Of a stretch of 64,000 bases of DNA, positions 32,830 to 41,480 are shown piece by piece. The notes beneath the pieces are model-generated. The model made no database searches and was not told where the DNA came from. It saw only the letters and a program-made list of their open reading frames with translations. Each line of letters opens with the position of its first letter. Position 1 is the stretch's first letter. This stretch comes from Pseudomonas viridiflava (GTDB taxonomy: Bacteria; Pseudomonadota; Gammaproteobacteria; Pseudomonadales; Pseudomonadaceae): assembly GCF_900590885.1 (NCBI RefSeq), contig NZ_UUON01000051.1, forward strand, positions 1 through 64,000. The letters run 5' to 3'. A program made the translations under genes and the position numbers.

Positions 32830-34097
32830 GCAGCGAAAAACTCTTCGGCGGCCCGGCCCGCGCTGCCGGTGGCAACAGCGACCACGACGGCCTGAAACTG
32901 GTGCTGCACCGCTACATCATCGATGCCATCGAGGAGTCGGGTAAGAACCTGCTCGAAGGCACGCGCCAGTCCTTGGCGCAATTTGTCGTCGACAAGGTCT
33001 CCGAGTACATCACGCGCATGCGCCTGGCGATCTCGCGCTACGAAATGGAGCGCCTGGCCGAAGAGATCGTCGACGAACTCACCGGTTTCGGCCCGCTGGA
33101 AGTGCTGCTGCGCGACCCGTCGGTGACCGAGATTCTGGTCAACGGGCCGCATCGGGTGTTTATCGAACGCGACGGCCTGCTGCATCAGAGTGACCTGCGT
33201 TTTATCGACGACCACCACGTGGAGCGTGTGATGCAGCGCATCCTCGCGCCACTGGGGCGGCGCCTGGATGAGTCGTCGCCGATGGTGGATGCGCGCTTGC
33301 CCGACGGTAGCCGGGTGAACGCGATCATCCCGCCGATTGCCTTGGACGGGCCGTGCCTGTCGATTCGTAAATTTCGCAAGGACATGCTCAAGAGCAGCGA
33401 TCTGGTGGCCATGCAGACCATCGACCAGAGCATTTTCGAGTTCTTCCAGGAGGCCGTGGGCAAGCGCTGCAACATTCTCATCAGCGGCGGTACCGGCACC
33501 GGCAAGACCACGCTGCTGAACATTCTCAGCCAGTTGATCAACCCTCACGAACGCCTGGTGACCATCGAAGACGTGGCCGAACTGCAACTGGGCCACCCCC
33601 ACGTGGTACGCCTGGAAACCCGTCCGCCGAATGCCGAAGGCCATGGCGAGGTGCGCTCCAGCGACTTGATCCGCAACGCCCTGCGGATGCGCCCGGACCG
33701 CATCATCCTCGGCGAGATCCGGGGCGTGGAAGTGCTCGACGTAATGACCGCGATGAACACCGGCCACGACGGTTCCATGAGCACCGTGCACGCCAACAAT
33801 GCCCAGGACGCGCTGCTGCGCCTGGAAACCCTGGTGGGCCTGACCGGCCGTTCGATCGCGGAAAAAACCCTGCGCCAGATGATCTGCGCCGCACTCGACG
33901 TGATCATCCAGCTCACGCGCATGCCCGATGGCCGCCGCTGCGTCAGCGAAGTGGTGGAAGTGGTGGGCGTGCGCGATGACGTGTATGTCACCAATACCCT
34001 GTTCCGCCTCGACCGGCGCACCGGCTTCGGCTTCCTGCGTGAAGCCCTCAACCCGGCCGGCGACAAACTGCGCCGCGAATCGGCCATGCCGTTGTAA
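32826..34097 (+). CDS. tadA: Tad pilus assembly/secretion ATPase TadA/CpaF
   Basis: A type II/IV secretion ATPase of 423 residues. Walker A is GGTGTGKTT (about 219-227), the Asp box and Walker B region is RIILGEIRGVEVLDVM (about 294) and a histidine box lies in STVHANNAQDAL. It powers Flp assembly, and possibly retraction, on the cytoplasmic side of the inner membrane. The start overlaps the tadZ stop by four bases. Confidence 0.95.
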   Translation: MSSEKLFGGPARAAGGNSDHDGLKLVLHRYIIDAIEESGKNLLEGTRQSLAQFVVDKVSEYITRMRLAISRYEMERLAEEIVDELTGFGPLEVLLRDPSVTEILVNGPHRVFIERDGLLHQSDLRFIDDHHVERVMQRILAPLGRRLDESSPMVDARLPDGSRVNAIIPPIALDGPCLSIRKFRKDMLKSSDLVAMQTIDQSIFEFFQEAVGKRCNILISGGTGTGKTTLLNILSQLINPHERLVTIEDVAELQLGHPHVVRLETRPPNAEGHGEVRSSDLIRNALRMRPDRIILGEIRGVEVLDVMTAMNTGHDGSMSTVHANNAQDALLRLETLVGLTGRSIAEKTLRQMICAALDVIIQLTRMPDGRRCVSEVVEVVGVRDDVYVTNTLFRLDRRTGFGFLREALNPAGDKLRRESAMPL

Positions 34098-34107
34098 GGA
34101 GCCAGCG

Positions 34108-34989
34108 ATGACCGGACCGGTGTTGTTGCTTATCTGCCTGCTGCTGATCGGCCTGTCGCTGTGGCTGTTCAACCATGGCCTGCGCAAGGCCCAGACCGAC
34201 CGCGTGCTGGAGCGCCTCAGCGAAGGCCAACCCCAGGTTCAGGAGCAGACCACCACCTGGACCGGTCTGGAACGCATGTTCCTGCGCGCCGGGCTGGGCA
34301 AACCCACAGACCGCCTGGGCCTGTGGATCTGTGCCTGGGTGGTTGGTGCGCTGCTGGGCTACCTGGCTGCCGATGGGCTGGGCCTGCTGCTGATGCTGCT
34401 GGGGCCGCCGCTGGTGTTGCGCATTTACATCGCGTGGCGCTACCAGCGCCTCGTGCAGCGCATGGTCGAACAGTTGCCGCAATTGCTGGACCACAGCGTG
34501 CGCAGCCTCAAGTCCGGCAGAACCCTGGCCGACGCGGTATTGGGCGGGGTCGAGAGTGTGGAAAACCCGCTCAAGGAAGCCATGGGCCGTGTGCAGCGCA
34601 ACGTGCGCATGGGTGTGAGCCTGCCGGACTCGGTCAGCGACTTTGCCGAGTTTTACGAACAGGATGAATTTCGCCTGTTCGCCCTGGGCCTCAAGGTCAA
34701 CCACCGCTACGGCGGCAACGCCAGCGAACTGCTGGAAAACCTGATCAAAATGATTCGCGAGCGCGAACAAGGCGCGCGCCAACTCAAGGCCATGACCGGC
34801 GAAACGCGCATGACCGCTTACGTGCTGGGCGGGTTGCCGATTCTGATCGTGGGTTACTTCTTGATGGTCAACCCGGACTATCTGATGAACATGTGGAACG
34901 ACGACACCGGGCGCAACCTGTTGCTGGGCGCACTGGCCATGGACCTCACGGGCTCCTTTGCCATGTGGCGCATGCTGAGGAGTATTTGA
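34108..34989 (+). CDS. tadB: Tad pilus inner-membrane platform protein TadB
   Basis: A protein of 293 residues of the GspF-like (T2SSF) family. It has an N-terminal membrane segment, two central ones (about 70-110) and a C-terminal pair (LGGLPILIVGYFLMV and beyond). The cytoplasmic region holds LPQLLDHSVRSLKSGRTLADAV, a typical T2SSF signature. ATG 34108 follows GTAAGGAG; the open frame runs further upstream within tadA but is not coding. It precedes tadC by one base. Confidence 0.92.
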   Translation: MTGPVLLLICLLLIGLSLWLFNHGLRKAQTDRVLERLSEGQPQVQEQTTTWTGLERMFLRAGLGKPTDRLGLWICAWVVGALLGYLAADGLGLLLMLLGPPLVLRIYIAWRYQRLVQRMVEQLPQLLDHSVRSLKSGRTLADAVLGGVESVENPLKEAMGRVQRNVRMGVSLPDSVSDFAEFYEQDEFRLFALGLKVNHRYGGNASELLENLIKMIREREQGARQLKAMTGETRMTAYVLGGLPILIVGYFLMVNPDYLMNMWNDDTGRNLLLGALAMDLTGSFAMWRMLRSI

Positions 34990-34990
34990 G

Positions 34991-35878
34991 ATGGTGCTGC
35001 TGGCCAGCCTGTTGATGGTGCTTGCCGCCGGGGTATTGGTGGGCGGCCAGATGCTCGAGCATCGCCGCCGCGAGCGGCGGGTGGCCGAGCGCCTGCAAGG
35101 GCGCATGACCAGCGACGACAGGCTCGGCACACTCTTGCGCCAACTGGGCAGCAGCGCCCTGGCCCAGCGTTCGGTCAGCCTGGACAACGAAACCCAGACG
35201 CTGCTCAACCGCATCGGCTGGCGCAAGGCCAACCAGCGCTCGCTGTTTGCCGCCTGCCAGATCGGCGTGCCGATTGTGCTGATGGGCCTGACGTTGCTTG
35301 CCCAGGAAATTCTGTTCCCGCAAATGTCGCCGGCCTGGATCGCGCCGATCATCGCGCTGGGCATCGGCTACCTGCTGCCAAAACGCGTGCTGGCCGCTGC
35401 CGCCAAACATCGCCAGCAGCGTATCGCCAAGGAAATCTCCACCTTCATTCCGCTGCTGCGCATCCTGTTCGAGTCGGGCATGGCGATTGAGCAATCCTTG
35501 CGCGTGCTGGGCAACGAAGCCCAACGCCTGCTCCCCAGCCTCACCCATGAATTGCGCCTGATCCTGGCGCGGGTCGATTCCGGGCTGGAACTGGGCGAAG
35601 AGCTGGGCAAGACCGCCCGCGTGCTGGAAGTGGATGAGTTCACCGACACCTGCGTCATCCTCCAGCAACTGATCCTGCAAGGCGGCGGCGCGATGAAATC
35701 GCTGCTGGCCCTCAAGCAATTGCTCGATGACCGACGCCTGACCAACCTGCAGGAATACATCTCGAAGATGTCGGCGAAAATGTCGGTGGTGATGATGGTG
35801 TTTCTGTTTCCGGCCTTGCTGATCGTGCTCGGCGGCCCGGCGTTTATCGGCATCGCTCGCGCGTTGACGCACTTTTAG
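34991..35878 (+). CDS. tadC: Tad pilus inner-membrane platform protein TadC
   Basis: A second GspF-like protein, 295 residues, with an N-terminal anchor, a membrane hairpin (about 75-125) and a C-terminal hydrophobic segment (VVMMVFLFPALLIVLGGPAF). The T2SSF motif region is ISTFIPLLRILFESGMAIEQSL. It should form the platform with TadB on which TadA acts. It is one base after tadB and nine bases before tadD. Confidence 0.92.
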   Translation: MVLLASLLMVLAAGVLVGGQMLEHRRRERRVAERLQGRMTSDDRLGTLLRQLGSSALAQRSVSLDNETQTLLNRIGWRKANQRSLFAACQIGVPIVLMGLTLLAQEILFPQMSPAWIAPIIALGIGYLLPKRVLAAAAKHRQQRIAKEISTFIPLLRILFESGMAIEQSLRVLGNEAQRLLPSLTHELRLILARVDSGLELGEELGKTARVLEVDEFTDTCVILQQLILQGGGAMKSLLALKQLLDDRRLTNLQEYISKMSAKMSVVMMVFLFPALLIVLGGPAFIGIARALTHF

Positions 35879-35887
35879 GAGAACGTG

Positions 35888-36598
35888 ATGAAAGCATTGA
35901 TAGCCGGCGTGGCCCTGCTGATGCTCGGCGGATGCGCAACCAATGGCCAAAGCCCGTGGGCGGCGCTGACCTCACCTGGCACTTGCTCCAAGCCCGCGTC
36001 TGACCAGGAACTGGCGCTCAACCTGGCCGATGACATGGCCAACGAAGGCAAGCTGCACGCCAGCCTCGCCAACCTGCAAAGCCTTCCCGACAGCCTGCCC
36101 CAGGTGCGCCAGCGCAAAGCCCGCGCCTACCGTTTGCTGGGGCGTAGCGAGGCCGAACCGTTGTACCGCAGCCTGCTGGGCACCTGCATGAACGCCGAAG
36201 GCGAACACGGCCTGGGGCAATTGGCGGCGGCCAAGGGCGACAACGCCCAGGCGCTGGCCCATATGCAGCGGGCAGCGCAGCTGGCGCCGACCGACGAAAA
36301 AATCCGCAATGACTTGGGCGTCGCCTACCTCAACCAATTGCGCCTGGAAGACGCCCGCTTCGAATTCATGACCGCCATCGAACTCAAGCAGAGCGACCCG
36401 CTGGCCGCCATCAACCTGGTGACGCTGCTGATCTATCAGGACAACTGGGGCCAGGCGGCAAAAGTGGTCAGCCAGCTGGGCCTGAGCCCCGAGCAGGTCA
36501 ACGATGCCCAGGCGCGCGCGGCCAAGCTCAAGGGCTCAAACACTGCAACGCGCAAAGTAGCGGCGGTCAGCGATGACCTGTCGTTGTTGATCAAATAA
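35888..36598 (+). CDS. tadD: Tad pilus lipoprotein TadD (TPR)
   Basis: A protein of 236 residues with a lipobox (LGGC, Cys about 16) and TPR-like repeats (about 80-185; LAHMQRAAQLAPTDEKIRNDLGVAYLNQ). It is an outer-membrane pilotin-like partner of RcpA. The frame also has a GTG three bases earlier; ATG 35888 follows AGGAGAAC and is preferred. Confidence 0.9.
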   Translation: MKALIAGVALLMLGGCATNGQSPWAALTSPGTCSKPASDQELALNLADDMANEGKLHASLANLQSLPDSLPQVRQRKARAYRLLGRSEAEPLYRSLLGTCMNAEGEHGLGQLAAAKGDNAQALAHMQRAAQLAPTDEKIRNDLGVAYLNQLRLEDARFEFMTAIELKQSDPLAAINLVTLLIYQDNWGQAAKVVSQLGLSPEQVNDAQARAAKLKGSNTATRKVAAVSDDLSLLIK

Positions 36599-36608
36599 GG
36601 AGTGACTG

Positions 36609-36878
36609 ATGAAAGCCCATTACCTTATCTGCCTGGCGCTGTTGCCGCTGGGCGCAGTGGCTATCGAACCCGGCCCTTCATCCCCGTACCAGGCCGAGAC
36701 GGAAAACTGGTTGGCGTTGCAGGTCAATGGCCTCGCAGCGTCGCCGACGCCGCAAAAAACCACTCCCGCAGAACGGGAGCAGGCCTTGCAACGGTGGCTG
36801 GACAGCAACAAGCACCCGATCCCGGAGTTCTTTGAATCCGAGTCGGGCGGCAAATCTGGCGGTGGCAAAAGCCAATAA
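36609..36878 (+). CDS. DUF3613-type small secreted protein of the Tad locus
   Basis: A protein of 89 residues with a signal peptide (MKAHYLICLALLPLGAVA) and a mature part of about 70 residues, mainly a charged helix (ETENWLALQVNG and REQALQRWLDSNKHPIPEFF) and a Gly/Ser/Lys tail. I take it as DUF3613, seen at Tad loci of Pseudomonas and related genera. Its function is unknown; the position, ten bases after tadD, suggests a pilus accessory factor. Ribosome site is AAGGAG. Confidence 0.75.
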   Translation: MKAHYLICLALLPLGAVAIEPGPSSPYQAETENWLALQVNGLAASPTPQKTTPAEREQALQRWLDSNKHPIPEFFESESGGKSGGGKSQ

Positions 36879-36880
36879 GC

Positions 36881-37669
36881 TCAGTGCGCGGTGACCCGCT
36901 GACGCATCGCCGAGTTGCTCGGTGAAAGCGCCAGCGCCAGTTGGGTGCGGTTATGCATATGGGTCAGGCGCAAGACCTGGGACACATACAACTTGACCGT
37001 GTTTTCAGTGATCCCCAGCTCGCAGGCAATCTGGTAGTTGGTCTGGCCCTTGCCCACCAGGCGGGCAACGTCAAGCTGACGCGGCGACAGCTGCGTGAAG
37101 ATGGTGGGGATTTCCAACGGCGCCGCTTCGTCCGCCGGTAACTCGCCCTCGTCCGCCGGCCCGGCACTTGGGCTGCGCCGCACTTTGTCGAGGTCCTGGT
37201 ACAGGTCATTGATGGATTCGGAGAGGTATTGCAGCTTCTGGTTCAGATGCCCGAGCTGCAACTCTTTTTGCCGCTCCTCCAGCGCCGATTCCTGGCGCTG
37301 CAGGCCTTCGAGCAACTCATCGAGGTTAATGGGTTTCTGGTAGTAATCGGCGATGCCCGCGCGCAGGGCCTTGATCACATCCTGCTTGTCGGCGCGGCCG
37401 GTGAGCATGATCGCCTCGAAAGCGCGCTGCTTGCCGGCGACCTGCTGCATGGCCTGGACCAGCTCGATGCCGTCCATGTCGGGCATGTGCAGGTCGCACA
37501 GCACCAGGCCGATCTCGGCGTCTTCGCTGAAACGCTGCAACGCGTGGCGGCTGGACTCGCAAGGTACGCAGCGATAGCCGCTGCTTTCGAGGAATTCACA
37601 GAGTTCTTCCACGATCAACGGTTGGTCGTCAACCACTAGCACTTTTACTGGCGATGTCAGCTTGTTCAC
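36881..37669 (-). CDS. pprB: LuxR-type response regulator PprB
   Basis: A protein of 262 residues. The receiver domain (about 8-125) has VDDQPL, the phosphoacceptor in LVLCDLHMPDMDG, TGRAD and the lysine in YYQKPI. A coiled linker (LEERQKELQLGHLNQKLQ) leads to a LuxR/NarL helix-turn-helix (about 195-255, LSPRQLDVARLVGKGQTNYQIACELGITENTV, quoted only in part). In P. aeruginosa PprB drives Flp pili, CupE fimbriae and the BapA adhesin. It converges with the DUF3613 gene (two-base gap), downstream of fppA. Confidence 0.9.
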   Translation of the reverse strand: MNKLTSPVKVLVVDDQPLIVEELCEFLESSGYRCVPCESSRHALQRFSEDAEIGLVLCDLHMPDMDGIELVQAMQQVAGKQRAFEAIMLTGRADKQDVIKALRAGIADYYQKPINLDELLEGLQRQESALEERQKELQLGHLNQKLQYLSESINDLYQDLDKVRRSPSAGPADEGELPADEAAPLEIPTIFTQLSPRQLDVARLVGKGQTNYQIACELGITENTVKLYVSQVLRLTHMHNRTQLALALSPSNSAMRQRVTAH

Positions 37670-37763
37670 GTGCTACTCCATGCATGGCGTGCCAAATGTT
37701 TGACCTATCCCTTTTGACGAAGAATCTACACATTTACTCAATAAACGTAGACCTACTTTCCGA

Positions 37764-37775
37764 CTATGTACATAG
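37764..37775. promoter_or_regulatory. 12-bp palindrome between fppA and pprB
   Basis: CTATGTACATAG, perfect, in the 125-bp gap upstream of pprB; a second, shorter one (GTAGACCTAC) lies 17 bases closer to pprB. They may be autoregulatory or operator sites. No function can be assigned by eye. Confidence 0.35.
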
Positions 37776-37794
37776 CGATAGAGGCGTTGTGCGA

Positions 37795-38244
37795 CTAATG
37801 GATCCAAAAGCTGTACAGGGCAAAACCTGTCAATAAAAACGGTGCAAACGGCTGCTTTGTTGACGCGCCCTCCGGCGGGGTATGGCCACGCGCCCTAAAC
37901 CATTGATCAATAAGTGACCAGCCGCCCAGCGCCACTGCGGCACCGATCAATGACCACAGCAAATGATCAACCGACGTCGCCAGGCCCAGCGCGGCCAACA
38001 GCTTTACATCGCCCGCGCCAAAGCGGCCCAGCGCATAGCCTGGCAGGGTCAGCAGCAACGCCAGGGCAAACGCCCAGCCACCCTCGCCCGCCGGCGCGCC
38101 CAGCCAGGTGCTGCCCATCCACAGCAAATAGAGGAGTGCCAGCAGCGCCACGCCGAGGGTCAAGCCGTTGGCGATCTGGCGCTGACGAATATCCTGCACT
38201 GCACAAAGCGCCAACCAGAGTAGAACCACCGCGCCATGAATCAC
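37795..38244 (-). CDS. fppA: Type IVb prepilin peptidase
   Basis: An A24-family aspartic protease of 149 residues, the short form without the N-methylating domain. The two catalytic aspartates are in VQDIRQRQI (about residue 18) and GAGDVKLL (about 78). Four to five membrane helices are present. It processes Flp and the TadE/TadF pseudopilins. It lies upstream of pprB on the same strand and is divergent from tadF across a 72-bp gap. Confidence 0.92.
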   Translation of the reverse strand: MIHGAVVLLWLALCAVQDIRQRQIANGLTLGVALLALLYLLWMGSTWLGAPAGEGGWAFALALLLTLPGYALGRFGAGDVKLLAALGLATSVDHLLWSLIGAAVALGGWSLIDQWFRARGHTPPEGASTKQPFAPFLLTGFALYSFWIH

Positions 38245-38316
38245 GTAAAAAACATCCCTTTTCGCTGAATGATTCTATGCTGATATCAGGTAGTAACCGT
38301 CAGGGTAGACGCAGTC

Positions 38317-38766
38317 ATGAAAACGGGCCTCCCCAGAAAGCAAAAAGGTGCGGCGGCGATTGAGTTCGCCCTGGTCTTCGGGATCTTTTTTGCGGTGTTT
38401 TATGGGTTGATCACCTATAGCCTGCCGCTGCTGTTGATGCAGTCGTTCAACCAGGCGGCGGCCGAAGCCGTACGCCAGGCCATGGCGGTAGACCCGGTGA
38501 CCTCGGGCAGCGCCTACCCCACGCTGCTCACCCAGCGCGCGAAAGATGCCGCAGCGGCCCAATTGAGCTGGATCCCCACCAGCTTCCAGTTTCAGCCCTC
38601 CTTCATCAACGCCACCTACAACATCAGCACCACCACGCTGACCGTCGCAATCAGCTACCCCAGCGCCAACCTCAACGCCGTGTTCCCGGTACTAGTGGTG
38701 CCGGGGGTCGGCACCGTGCCGAATCTGCCAACCAACCTCACCGCCAGTTCGAGTCTGCAGTTTTGA
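38317..38766 (+). CDS. tadF: TadE/TadF-type pseudopilin
   Basis: A protein of 149 residues. The N-terminus (KQKGAAAIEFALVFGIFF) is a type IVb prepilin-like site with Gly followed by Glu at +5, suggesting FppA processing. The remainder is a periplasmic Ser/Thr/Asn-rich domain. It is a minor pilin that assists pilus formation. The stop codon overlaps the start of pprA, so the two are coupled. Confidence 0.85.
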   Translation: MKTGLPRKQKGAAAIEFALVFGIFFAVFYGLITYSLPLLLMQSFNQAAAEAVRQAMAVDPVTSGSAYPTLLTQRAKDAAAAQLSWIPTSFQFQPSFINATYNISTTTLTVAISYPSANLNAVFPVLVVPGVGTVPNLPTNLTASSSLQF

Positions 38767-41480
38767 CCTCGGGGGATAACCTCTTCGGGCGACTGCTGGG
38801 CCGCACACACCCGGTGGCCTTCGACACACCCGCCGTGCCCGTTACCGGGCTGCACGTGCAACTCGACCCGCAAGGCCGCGTCGTCAACATCAGCGGCACC
38901 CTGCGCACGCAACTGGCCGCGCACGAGGCCACACCGTTACTGCGCGAGCTGCTCTGCGCCGACAGCGCCTTGAGCATCGAAGGCAGCCCTGCCGACTGGC
39001 AACGCCAGAGCCTGGACCTGAATTTTCGCGGCGCCGCCGGCAAGGTCCTGCATACCCGTGGCTGGGTCGCACCCGATGGCGATGGCTGGTGCCTGCACTT
39101 GCTGGATGTGGGCGACTTGCTCGCCGGCCGGCAACTGGCCCGGCACCACGAACAGATTCATCAACTCGCCTGCCGCATGAGCGAGCAGCTGCGCGTGTGC
39201 AGCCTGAACCGCCTGCCCGAGGTGCTCAACGACCACCTGCGCAGCCTGGCTCAGCACTGGCACATCCCCTGCGTGGCCATGGCCGTGCTCGATGACGAGG
39301 ACCACGGTTGGCGGATCTACAGCCAATACGCCGCCCTTGACGCCCCGGCCCTGTGGCAAACCGATCAGCACCTGGGCACCAGCCTCGACAGCGTGAATGG
39401 CAACACACCCTTGAGCCTCGCCGAAGGGCGCAGCGATAACCCGCGCCTGCACAGCATATTTGGCAACGCCGACGGATTTCTGGTGCCCTACCGCGACAGC
39501 CAGGGCATTGCCGCCTGGTTGCTCTGCGGCTTCTACAGCGGCCAGCCGCACACCGGCGAGCGCGACTGGCTGGACCTCACCGCCGCCCTCGCCGCCCCGC
39601 TGCTGAACCGCCTGCGCGAGCAACGCAACCATCAGCACCTGGAGCGCATGGAAGCCTTGCAAGGCCTGCTCGGCACCGGCTGGTGGGAGCTGTTGCCGGC
39701 AACCCAGGAGATCCAGCTCGCGCCGCAGTTGCTCGCCAACCTGAGCCTGGAACCGGGAGCCACCCGCCAGACGCTGGACACCTGGCTGGAGCTGATCCAC
39801 CCCGCCGACCGCGAGGAACTCAGCAGCCGCCTGCACGACTTGCAAGGGCTGGGCAAACCGCTGCTGACCAGCGTGCGCCTGCAGCGCACCGACGCCGAAC
39901 ACCATCCGCTCTGGTATCGCGTGCAGGGCCAGGTGCTGGGCGTTGGCGACGAGCGGCGCTGGGTCGGCTTCATGCTCGACATCAGCGACATCAAAAACCA
40001 GCAATTGCACACCGCCGCCGCCCACGCGCGTCTGGACAACCTGATCGCCAGCGCACCGGCGGTGATCTATGTGCAACGCTATGTCGACGGCGCCCTGCAC
40101 CCGGCGTTCTTCAGTGACAGCCTGCTGCCGCTGCTCGGCTGGACCCTGGCCGACTGCACCCACGACGGCCTGGCGTCACTGATCCACGCCGACGACCGCG
40201 ACCTCTACTTCGAACGCACCCGCCAGCTGCTGCGCGAAGGCAACGTGCGCAGCCGCTACCGCGTGCGCGATAAACAGGGCCACTACCACTGGCTGCTCGA
40301 TGAAGCCAAGCTGCTGCGCGATGACCTCGGCCTGCCGGTGGAAGCCGTCGGGCTGTGGCTGGATGTGACCGACGCGACCCTGGCCGCTGAACAGATCAAA
40401 CAAAGCGAAGAGCGCTACCGCATCCTGGTGGAAGACTCCCCGGCGATGATCTGCCGCTATCGCCCGGACCTGACGCTGACCTTCGGCAACACGCCGCTGG
40501 CCAACTACCTGGAGTGCCTACCCGCGCAACTGCCGGGGCTGAACCTGGGTGATTGGCTGTCGGATGAACAGCGCCAAGCGTTTACCCAGCGCATCGGCCA
40601 ATTGACCCCCGAATTTCCGGTGAGCACCGCCGAAATCAGCCTGCAACTGCCCGGGCGCGAACATGCCTGGTGGGTGTGGTCCGACCGTGGGGTGTTTGAC
40701 CAGCACGGGGCCTTGGTGGAAGTGCAGGCCGTGGGCCGCGACAACACCGAAGTGCGCCGTTCCCAGCAGCAACTGACCCAGAGCGCCAAGATGGCCACCC
40801 TCGGCGAAATGGCCACGGGCCTGGCCCATGAGATCAACCAGCCGTTGAACGTAATGCGCATGGCCATCGTCAACGTGCTCAAGCGCCTGGCCAGCGGCGA
40901 CGCGAAGGCCGACTACCTCACCGAAAAGCTGCAGCGCATCGACGCCCAGGTGCAGCGCGCGGCGCGGGTGGTGGACCATATGCGCGTGTTTGGCCGCCGC
41001 TCGGAGGTCGAACAGCACCCCTTCGACCCGGCGCAGGCGGTGGACGGCACGTTGTCGCTTCTGGGCGAGGGCCTGCGCGGCAAGGGCGTGGAGTTGCGCA
41101 TTACACCGGCGGACTTTGCGGTGCAGGTCAAAGGCCACGTTGACCAGCTGGAACAGGTGCTGATCAACTTGATGGTCAACGCCCGCGACGCGCTGCTGAG
41201 CAAACGTGAAAAAGACTCGGAATTTCGCCCCTGGATCGCGCTGCATTGCGAGCACGACAGCCGGCATGTGCGGGTCTGGGTCGAGGACAACGGCGGCGGG
41301 ATCGACCCGCGTTTGCTGGAGCGGATTTTCGAGCCGTTTTTTACCACCAAGCCGATTGGCGTGGGCACCGGGCTGGGGTTGTCGGTGAGCTACGGCATTG
41401 TGGAAAACATGGGCGGACGGCTGAGCGTCACCAACGGCGAGCACGGTGCACGGTTTTGTGTGGAGTTGCCGGTGGTTTAA
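38763..41480 (+). CDS. pprA: Hybrid-like sensor histidine kinase PprA
   Basis: A protein of 905 residues without clear membrane helices. An N-terminal GAF-like region (about 130-290) and several PAS/PAC regions (about 300-560, 560-680) precede HisKA (about 690-760, GEMATGLAHEINQPLNVMRM) and the ATPase domain (N-box NLMVNARDAL, G1 VEDNGGGID, G2 GTGLGLSVS). It should phosphorylate PprB in response to an unknown signal. The start is TTG at 38763, overlapping the tadF stop TGA; the length fits P. aeruginosa PprA (about 920), so the long form is likely. It converges with tadG, sharing four bases. Confidence 0.88.
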   Translation: MTSGDNLFGRLLGRTHPVAFDTPAVPVTGLHVQLDPQGRVVNISGTLRTQLAAHEATPLLRELLCADSALSIEGSPADWQRQSLDLNFRGAAGKVLHTRGWVAPDGDGWCLHLLDVGDLLAGRQLARHHEQIHQLACRMSEQLRVCSLNRLPEVLNDHLRSLAQHWHIPCVAMAVLDDEDHGWRIYSQYAALDAPALWQTDQHLGTSLDSVNGNTPLSLAEGRSDNPRLHSIFGNADGFLVPYRDSQGIAAWLLCGFYSGQPHTGERDWLDLTAALAAPLLNRLREQRNHQHLERMEALQGLLGTGWWELLPATQEIQLAPQLLANLSLEPGATRQTLDTWLELIHPADREELSSRLHDLQGLGKPLLTSVRLQRTDAEHHPLWYRVQGQVLGVGDERRWVGFMLDISDIKNQQLHTAAAHARLDNLIASAPAVIYVQRYVDGALHPAFFSDSLLPLLGWTLADCTHDGLASLIHADDRDLYFERTRQLLREGNVRSRYRVRDKQGHYHWLLDEAKLLRDDLGLPVEAVGLWLDVTDATLAAEQIKQSEERYRILVEDSPAMICRYRPDLTLTFGNTPLANYLECLPAQLPGLNLGDWLSDEQRQAFTQRIGQLTPEFPVSTAEISLQLPGREHAWWVWSDRGVFDQHGALVEVQAVGRDNTEVRRSQQQLTQSAKMATLGEMATGLAHEINQPLNVMRMAIVNVLKRLASGDAKADYLTEKLQRIDAQVQRAARVVDHMRVFGRRSEVEQHPFDPAQAVDGTLSLLGEGLRGKGVELRITPADFAVQVKGHVDQLEQVLINLMVNARDALLSKREKDSEFRPWIALHCEHDSRHVRVWVEDNGGGIDPRLLERIFEPFFTTKPIGVGTGLGLSVSYGIVENMGGRLSVTNGEHGARFCVELPVV

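Noticed and set aside
37670..37794. Possible PprB autoregulatory promoter
   Set aside because: Only palindromes are visible and no known PprB consensus was available; recorded as a low-confidence site instead of a promoter.
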